Below, in pieces: positions 14,505 through 18,501 of a DNA stretch of 18,501 nucleotides. Under the pieces are notes generated by a model that ran no database searches, was not told the origin of the DNA, and saw only the letters and a list, made by a program, of their open reading frames with translations. The position numbers and the translations under genes are program-made. Positions within the stretch are counted from its first letter, which is position 1, and the number at the start of each line of letters is the position of its first letter. This stretch comes from Pseudomonadota bacterium (GTDB lineage Bacteria; Pseudomonadota; Alphaproteobacteria; Rhizobiales; Kaistiaceae): the NCBI GenBank assembly GCA_023391905.1, contig JAEWAD010000475.1, forward strand, positions 1 to 18,501, written 5' to 3'.

Positions 14505-15683
14505 TCAGAGCAGGCCGCGGCCGGCCAGGTTGCGCATCAGCGCGGCGGTGCCGAAGGTCCAGGGCTCGGCGTCGGGGCAGAGCACGACGCGGTTCGACAG
14601 CTTGCCGAGCTTCGGCGCGCTGATCGTGACGATGTCGCCGACCTTGTGGGTGAAGCCCTGGCCGGGGCCGTCGCGGTCCTGCACCGGCGCGAACATGGTG
14701 CCGAGATAGAGCACGAAGCCGTCCGGATACTGGTGGTTCTTGCCGACCGTCTGCTTGACCAGATCTTCCGGGTCGCGGCTGATCTTCGACATGGCGCTGG
14801 AACCGTCCATGCGGAAGCCGTCGGCCTCGCCGTCGACCGTCAGGCGAACCTCGGTCTGGCGCACGTCGTCGAGCGAGAAGCCGCCGTCGAACAGGCGGAT
14901 CATCGGGCCGATCGAGGCGCTGGCGTTGTTGTCCTTGGCCTTCGACAGAAGCAGGGCGGAGCGACCCTCGACGTCGCGCAGGTTGACGTCGTTACCGAGC
15001 GTCGCGCCGACGATCTTGCCGGCCGAGGAAACGACGAGCACGACTTCCGGCTCGGGGTTGTTCCAGGTCGAAATCGGGTGGATGCCGATCTCGGAGAGAT
15101 GGCCGACCGCCGACATCGGCTGCGCCTTCGAGAAGATCTCGGCGTCCGGGCCGATGCCGACCTCGAGATACTGGGACCACATGCCCCGCTCGATCAGCAG
15201 CTTCTTCAGCGCCATCGCCTGCTCGGAGCCGGGGCGCAGCGCCGCGAGATCGTCGCCGATGGTGGCGTTGATCTCGGCGCGGATGGCATTGGCGCGCTCG
15301 GGCAGGCCGCGGGCCTGCTCCTCGATGACGCGCTCGAGCATCGAGACGACGAAGGTGACGCCGGCGGCCTTGACGGCCTGCAGGTCGATCGGGGCGATCA
15401 GGTAGGGCTTCGTGCTATCGCGCGCGGCGAGCGGCGTGTTGGCGAGGATCTCCTCGAAGCTGCCGATCGGCACACCGTCGGCGGTCGCGGCGACACGGGC
15501 CGGATCCTGCGCCTCGCAGAGGTCGCGCATGGTGACGACCGAGGCGGTGATGTCGATCAGCTGGCCGTCGCGCAGCGCCACGACGGACGGGCCGTCGACG
15601 TCGGGACGGAAGACGCGGCCGACCAGCGTCGCGGCCTCCGCATCCTCGGGCAGCGCAAAGCGGGCGGCGGTGTCGAGCGGCAT
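14505..15683 (-). CDS. Fumarylacetoacetate-hydrolase-family protein, XylX-like sugar-acid dehydratase
   Basis: This 392-residue cytoplasmic enzyme has an N-terminal region (1-150, with TLVGRVFRPDVDGPSVVALR) and a C-terminal FAH domain. Metal ligands are visible at Glu211/Glu213 (NPEPEVVLV) and Asp232 (GNDVNLRD). The long form, about 390 residues with this N-terminal region, matches the 2-keto-3-deoxy-D-xylonate dehydratase (XylX) type known from Caulobacter more than the short FAHD1-like hydrolases. It would then turn a 2-keto-3-deoxy pentonate into an alpha-ketoglutarate semialdehyde. The frame extends to 15818, but ATG 15683 has GGAGA seven bases upstream and begins the conserved part. No other pentonate-pathway gene is adjacent, so the substrate is inferred only. 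Confidence 0.8.
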   Translation of the reverse strand: MPLDTAARFALPEDAEAATLVGRVFRPDVDGPSVVALRDGQLIDITASVVTMRDLCEAQDPARVAATADGVPIGSFEEILANTPLAARDSTKPYLIAPIDLQAVKAAGVTFVVSMLERVIEEQARGLPERANAIRAEINATIGDDLAALRPGSEQAMALKKLLIERGMWSQYLEVGIGPDAEIFSKAQPMSAVGHLSEIGIHPISTWNNPEPEVVLVVSSAGKIVGATLGNDVNLRDVEGRSALLLSKAKDNNASASIGPMIRLFDGGFSLDDVRQTEVRLTVDGEADGFRMDGSSAMSKISRDPEDLVKQTVGKNHQYPDGFVLYLGTMFAPVQDRDGPGQGFTHKVGDIVTISAPKLGKLSNRVVLCPDAEPWTFGTAALMRNLAGRGLL

Positions 15684-15737
15684 GTAGCGGTCTCCGGGAT
15701 TGTCGGCGCGGGGCCGGGCGTTGAAAGCGGCGCACCC

Positions 15738-15743
15738 GTTATA
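15738..15743 (-). promoter_or_regulatory. Candidate -10 (TATAAC) for the dehydratase gene
   Basis: On the minus strand TATAAC matches the -10 consensus at five of six positions, about 55 bases before ATG 15683. CTGGCC lies 17 bases upstream as a weak -35. The remainder of the 155-base gap to hpxZ shows no other clear element, and no good promoter was seen for hpxZ. Confidence 0.35.
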
Positions 15744-15838
15744 GCCGCTGAGCCGCGATAGGCCAGATCCCTGTTGCTTTTCGTCCGACGAAGCCCTTCC
15801 AATGCCGCCGATCCCCACGGTCGGAGCAGGGCGGCGTC

Positions 15839-16240
15839 ATGGAAATCGACATTCTCGAGGTCAAGGCGGAGCTCGTGGACGCGTTCGCGCGCTATGAGCA
15901 GGCGCTGGTCGGCAACGACGTCGCCGTCCTCGACGAACTGTTCCTCGACCGGCCGACGACGATCCGCTACGGCGCGACCGAGAATCTCTACGGCTATGCC
16001 GCGATCATGGCCTTCCGTTCGGGCCGTCCGTCGGCGGGGCTCGCCCGCACGCTGGAGCGGACGGTGATCACCACCTATGGCCGCGACTTCGGCACGGCGT
16101 CGACCCTGTTCCGCCGGCCCGGGGCGCCGGGACGGATCGGGCGGCAGACGCAGAGTTGGGTTCGGACGCCCGCCGGATGGCGCGTCGTCGCGGCGCATGT
16201 CAGCGTCATCGACGATCCCGATGCCGGTCCGGCGCGCTAG
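15839..16240 (+). CDS. hpxZ: HpxZ/AtzH-like small protein (DUF3225, NTF2-like fold)
   Basis: This 133-residue protein carries the family pattern along its length: RYEQALVGNDVAVLDELF (19-35 region), IRYGATENLYGY (42-53), FRSGRPSAGLARTLERTVITTYGRDF (59-84 region), and WVRTPAGWRVVAAHVSVI at the end. HpxZ belongs to the oxalurate/purine-catabolism clusters of enterobacteria, and the related AtzH takes part in cyanuric-acid breakdown with AtzE/AtzG-type amidases. Here none of those partners is adjacent, so its job is open. The fold is a small alpha+beta cone (SnoaL/NTF2-like). AGGG (15828-15831) lies seven bases before the ATG. Its TAG shares the palindromic CTAG with the stop of convergent mtgA. 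Confidence 0.88.
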   Translation: MEIDILEVKAELVDAFARYEQALVGNDVAVLDELFLDRPTTIRYGATENLYGYAAIMAFRSGRPSAGLARTLERTVITTYGRDFGTASTLFRRPGAPGRIGRQTQSWVRTPAGWRVVAAHVSVIDDPDAGPAR

Positions 16241-16938
16241 ATGCAGCCGACGTAGTCGCGGGCGGCGCGGGCGCGGGCCTGGATGGTGCGGGCGCGGTTC
16301 TGCAGGTAGCGGGTCGGCTTGGCGGGGTTGCGGGTGATCGGGTTCGGCAGCGCGGCGGTCAGAAGCGCCGCCTCGCGGGCCGTCAGCTTGGAGGCCGGCT
16401 TCTTGAAATAGTGCTGCGCCGCCGCCTCGGCGCCGAACAGGCCGGGCCCCCATTCGGCGATGTTCAGGTAGATTTCCATCACCCGCCGCTTCGACAGCAC
16501 GAAATCGAGATAATAGGCGAGCGGGATCTCGAGGCCCTTGCGGATATAGGAGCGCGACGGCCACAGGAAGAGGTTCTTCGCGGTCTGCATGGCGATGGTG
16601 CTGGCGCCGCGCGATGGTCCGCCCTCGCGGTCCAGAACGTCGTTGAGCGCGTTCCAGTCGACGCCCGAATGGCTGCAGTACTGGCCGTCCTCGGTCATCA
16701 CGATGGAATTGACGAGCGCCGGCGCGATATTCTCGATCGGCGTCCAGTCGCGCGTCATGCCTTTGCCGGTCAGGCCGGACCAGAGCATCAGCGTCGAGAC
16801 GGGTGGCACGACGGAGTAGACCGGCGTCAGAACCAGCGGCAGGGCGACGATGATGGCGAACACTTTGGCGATACCTGCGATCATGCCCTTGCGGGCTGCA
16901 AATGGTCGGGAAAGAGCGGCCGGCAATCGGAGGCTCAT
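16237..16938 (-). CDS. mtgA: Monofunctional biosynthetic peptidoglycan transglycosylase (GT51)
   Basis: This 233-residue enzyme polymerises lipid II into glycan strands at the outer face of the inner membrane. One membrane anchor spans about 20-45 (IAGIAKVFAIIVALPLVLTPVYSVV). The GT51 domain shows TEDGQYCSHSGVDW with catalytic Glu83, the GASTIAMQTAKNLFLW motif (111-126), and RKGLEIPLAYYLD with the second conserved Glu137. There is no transpeptidase domain, and the length is right for MtgA. Its ATG overlaps the oxyR stop (ATGA), so it is probably translated by coupling from the oxyR message, and its stop overlaps that of hpxZ. The usual ED-xx-F of the first motif is a Tyr here. Confidence 0.93.
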   Translation of the reverse strand: MSLRLPAALSRPFAARKGMIAGIAKVFAIIVALPLVLTPVYSVVPPVSTLMLWSGLTGKGMTRDWTPIENIAPALVNSIVMTEDGQYCSHSGVDWNALNDVLDREGGPSRGASTIAMQTAKNLFLWPSRSYIRKGLEIPLAYYLDFVLSKRRVMEIYLNIAEWGPGLFGAEAAAQHYFKKPASKLTAREAALLTAALPNPITRNPAKPTRYLQNRARTIQARARAARDYVGCI

Positions 16939-17870
16939 GCGACATCCTGTGCTGGTCGGTGCGGGACCGGTTCGACGGCGAGCTTGCGGAGAAAGGCGCT
17001 GAGCAGACGGAAATCGGCCTCGCGGCTGGAGCCCTTGCGCCAGGCCAGGCCGAGCGAGCGGCGCGCCGGTGCGCCGGACAATTCCGCGAGGCGGATGTCC
17101 GTGCCCGACAGGATGCCCGCCTCGACGGCGATGCGCGGCAGGAAGGTGATGCCGAGGCGGTTATCCACCATGTGGACCAGCGTCGTCAGGCTGGAGGCAC
17201 GGATCTCCTCGTCCTGGCGATCGGCGAGGCCCGGGGCGACGGCTCGGATGTGGTCGCGCAGGCAATGCCCGTCCTCCAGCAGCAGCAGCGTCTCGCTGGT
17301 CAGCTCCTCGCGCTGCACGCTGGCACGGCCGGCGAGCCGATGATGCTCGTCGACCGCGAGCAGCAGCGTGTCCTCCGCGATGATCTCGGTCGCGAGGCCC
17401 TCGGTCTGGGCGGGAAAGGCGAGCAGGCAGATGTCGAGGCGCCCGGCGCGCAGGTCGTCGAGCAGCGTCCGCGTCAGGTCCTCGCGCAGATGCAGGCGGA
17501 GGTCCGGATAGGCACGGCGGAGGTCCGGCAGGGCGCGCGGCAGGAAATAGGGCGCGATCGACGGGATGACGCCGAGCCGGATGCGGCCGGAGAGCGGCAC
17601 CTGGCTGGCGCGGGCGGCATCGACCATCTCGCGCGCATCGACGAGCAGCGCCTTCATCCGCCGCACCGTCTCCTCGCCGGCCGGCGTCAGCGACAGCGAC
17701 CGGTTGGAACGATCGACCAGGCTGACGCCGATGATTTCCTCGAGCTGGCGGATGGCATCGGAGAGCGTCGATTGCGTTACATGCGAGGCCGCCGCCGCGC
17801 GGCTGAACGAGCCGGTTTCGGCGAGCGCGACGAAATACTGCATCTGGCGGAGCGTGGGCAACGACGACAT
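16935..17870 (-). CDS. oxyR: LysR-family peroxide sensor OxyR, lacking the usual resolving cysteine
   Basis: This 311-residue regulator has an N-terminal winged helix (LRQMQYFVALAETGSFSRAAAASHVTQSTLSDAI, 7-40 region) and a LysR effector domain. LLLLEDGHCLRDH (195-207) is the OxyR hallmark, with sensing Cys203 (equivalent to C199 in E. coli). The resolving cysteine expected nine residues later is Ala212, and the only other cysteine is C148, in the DICLLAF strand. ATG 17870 gives normal family length; the open frame to 18014 would add an unrelated basic tail. The gene is divergent from ahpC, the classical arrangement, and overlaps mtgA by ATGA. There is no Shine-Dalgarno before the ATG; the best promoter fit implies a leaderless message. 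Confidence 0.88.
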   Translation of the reverse strand: MSSLPTLRQMQYFVALAETGSFSRAAAASHVTQSTLSDAIRQLEEIIGVSLVDRSNRSLSLTPAGEETVRRMKALLVDAREMVDAARASQVPLSGRIRLGVIPSIAPYFLPRALPDLRRAYPDLRLHLREDLTRTLLDDLRAGRLDICLLAFPAQTEGLATEIIAEDTLLLAVDEHHRLAGRASVQREELTSETLLLLEDGHCLRDHIRAVAPGLADRQDEEIRASSLTTLVHMVDNRLGITFLPRIAVEAGILSGTDIRLAELSGAPARRSLGLAWRKGSSREADFRLLSAFLRKLAVEPVPHRPAQDVA

Positions 17871-17876
17871 GGTTCT

Positions 17877-17905
17877 GCTATAGCCGCCGACCGATTGCAC
17901 GACAA
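17877..17905 (-). promoter_or_regulatory. Candidate oxyR promoter, leaderless
   Basis: On the minus strand TTGTCG (17900-17905) and TATAGC (17877-17882) are spaced by exactly 17 bases, each matching consensus at four positions. The six bases AGAACC then lead straight to the ATG, so transcription would start at or next to the start codon. The inverted repeat at 17891-17909 covers the -35 and spacer, as expected for autorepression. Confidence 0.45.
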
Positions 17906-17909
17906 TCGG
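17891..17909. promoter_or_regulatory. Inverted repeat CCGATTG-N5-CAATCGG, candidate OxyR site at oxyR
   Basis: Perfect 7-bp arms (17891-17897 and 17903-17909) surround CACGA. It contains the T-N11-A geometry of LysR-type sites, and a further CCGAT half-like element follows at 17915-17919. It overlaps the proposed oxyR promoter. The protein bound is inferred from position between oxyR and ahpC. Confidence 0.55.
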
Positions 17910-17925
17910 GATTTCCGATGCTGTG

Positions 17926-17951
17926 GTTCGGTTATTACGATTTGACCGAAC
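17926..17951. promoter_or_regulatory. Inverted repeat GTTCGGT-N12-ACCGAAC, candidate activator site for ahpC
   Basis: Perfect 7-bp arms (17926-17932 and 17945-17951) are 12 bases apart. If ahpC uses the -10 at 17993, this repeat is centred about 65 bases before the transcript start, where LysR-type activators normally bind. It differs in sequence from the repeat at 17891, so the two may be bound by different proteins or in different OxyR states. Confidence 0.45.
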
Positions 17952-17992
17952 GGCCCGCGCATGACATCTCTTCGCGCATGCAGCAGTGCATC

Positions 17993-17998
17993 TATCAT
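17993..17998 (+). promoter_or_regulatory. Candidate -10 (TATCAT) for ahpC
   Basis: TATCAT matches the -10 consensus at five of six positions. The region 17 bases upstream (CTTCGC) is a poor -35, as is usual for OxyR-activated promoters. It gives a leader of about 33 bases that ends in a strong AGGAGAG (18027-18033). Confidence 0.45.
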
Positions 17999-18037
17999 TC
18001 TGAATGCATTGCAATATTCCAGCGACAGGAGAGTCTC

Positions 18038-18501
18038 ATGCTCGGCATCGGCGACAAGCTTCCCGAATTCTCGGTGACCGGCGTCAAGCCCGGTTTCAAC
18101 CACCACGAGGAGAACGGCGAGAGCGCGTTCGAGACGATCACCGCCGCGAGCTTCCCGGGCAAGTGGAAGGTCATCTTCTTCTACCCGAAGGACTTCACTT
18201 TCGTCTGCCCGACCGAGATCGCCGAGTTCGCCCGCCTCGCCGGCGACTTCGAGGATCGCGATGCGGTCGTGCTCGGCGGCTCGACCGACAACGAGTTCGT
18301 CAAGCTGGCCTGGCGCCGTGACCACAAGGACCTGGACCGGCTGCCGATCTGGAACTTCGCCGACACCAACGGCTCGCTGGTCGACGGCCTCGGCGTGCGT
18401 TCGCCGGACGGCGTCGCCTACCGCGTGACCTACATCGTCGACCCCGAGGGCACGATCCAGCACAGCTACGCGACCAACCTCAATGTCGGCCGCAACCCGA
18501 A
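18038..18501 (+). CDS. ahpC: Peroxiredoxin AhpC (partial, runs off the right edge)
   Basis: The first 154 residues of a 2-Cys peroxiredoxin are present; the C-terminus with the resolving cysteine lies outside the window. FFYPKDFTFVCPTE (47-60) has Pro50, Thr54 and peroxidatic Cys57, the family active site. The enzyme reduces hydrogen peroxide and organic hydroperoxides in the cytoplasm. The N-terminal GFNHHEENGESAFETIT insert resembles AhpC proteins that work with AhpD rather than AhpF, so ahpD may follow. AGGAGAG precedes the ATG by four to five bases. It is divergent from oxyR over a 167-base control region and is presumably activated by it. Confidence 0.92.
   Translation, partial: MLGIGDKLPEFSVTGVKPGFNHHEENGESAFETITAASFPGKWKVIFFYPKDFTFVCPTEIAEFARLAGDFEDRDAVVLGGSTDNEFVKLAWRRDHKDLDRLPIWNFADTNGSLVDGLGVRSPDGVAYRVTYIVDPEGTIQHSYATNLNVGRNP

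Noticed and set aside
15684..15818. N-terminal extension of the dehydratase to 15818
   Set aside because: It lacks family similarity and crosses a good -10 element; ATG 15683 has a well-placed GGAGA.
17871..18014. N-terminal extension of OxyR to 18014
   Set aside because: It would add 48 Cys/Arg-rich residues before the normal LysR start and would cover the inverted repeats and the ahpC promoter.
1..18501. CRISPR arrays, tRNA genes, insertion sequences and prophage or defence genes
   Set aside because: I looked for regularly spaced repeats, cloverleaf-like sequences, transposase motifs and terminal repeats on both strands and found none that could be supported.

Overview
The window is high-GC DNA with tightly packed, often translationally coupled genes. 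The gene content is alphaproteobacterial and most like the Hyphomicrobiales (Rhizobiales): two ribose-type sugar ABC operons, an oxyR/ahpC divergon, hpxZ, and an XylX-type dehydratase. The genus cannot be fixed from the sequence alone. I see no rRNA, tRNA, CRISPR array, insertion sequence, phage gene or integration scar, so this looks like ordinary chromosome.

Layout. (1) 1-4068, plus strand: the tail of an upstream gene (possibly a ROK-type regulator), then a sugar importer made of a single-domain ATPase, a periplasmic binding protein and one permease, then a short-chain dehydrogenase. The operon closes with a strong intrinsic terminator. (2) 4073-5708, minus strand: a two-gene unit, a VOC (glyoxalase-fold) ring-cleaving dioxygenase and a phospholipase/carboxylesterase-like hydrolase. 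It resembles the MhqO/MhqD quinone-defence pair of Firmicutes. (3) 5709-6108: a divergent control region with several inverted repeats. (4) 6109-12343, plus strand: a second sugar importer (binding protein, double-domain ATPase, two permeases) followed by a cytoplasmic GH1 beta-glycosidase. This suggests a glycoside uptake-and-hydrolysis operon. (5) 12534-14417, plus strand: an MsbA-like exporter half-transporter. It converges, across a bidirectional terminator, on a fumarylacetoacetate-hydrolase-family dehydratase (minus strand). (6) 15839-16240: hpxZ alone, ending tail to tail with mtgA (minus strand). (7) 16235-18501: mtgA and oxyR (minus strand, coupled by an ATGA overlap), divergent from ahpC, which runs off the right edge.

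How the parts work together. Both sugar operons have a GC-rich hairpin directly behind the binding-protein gene. This is a known arrangement for making binding protein in excess over the membrane parts. The double ATPase has one orthodox and one degenerate composite ATP site. The oxyR/ahpC pair is a peroxide-response module. Its OxyR keeps the peroxide-sensing cysteine but lacks the usual resolving cysteine nine residues later, and the best promoter fit puts the transcript start on the ATG itself.

Nothing here is clearly a new system. The best leads are the single-cysteine OxyR with its coupled transglycosylase, the quinone-defence-like gene pair with nearby palindromes, and the glycoside importer with its own GH1 enzyme. 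All calls come from reading motifs by eye; no database search was run.
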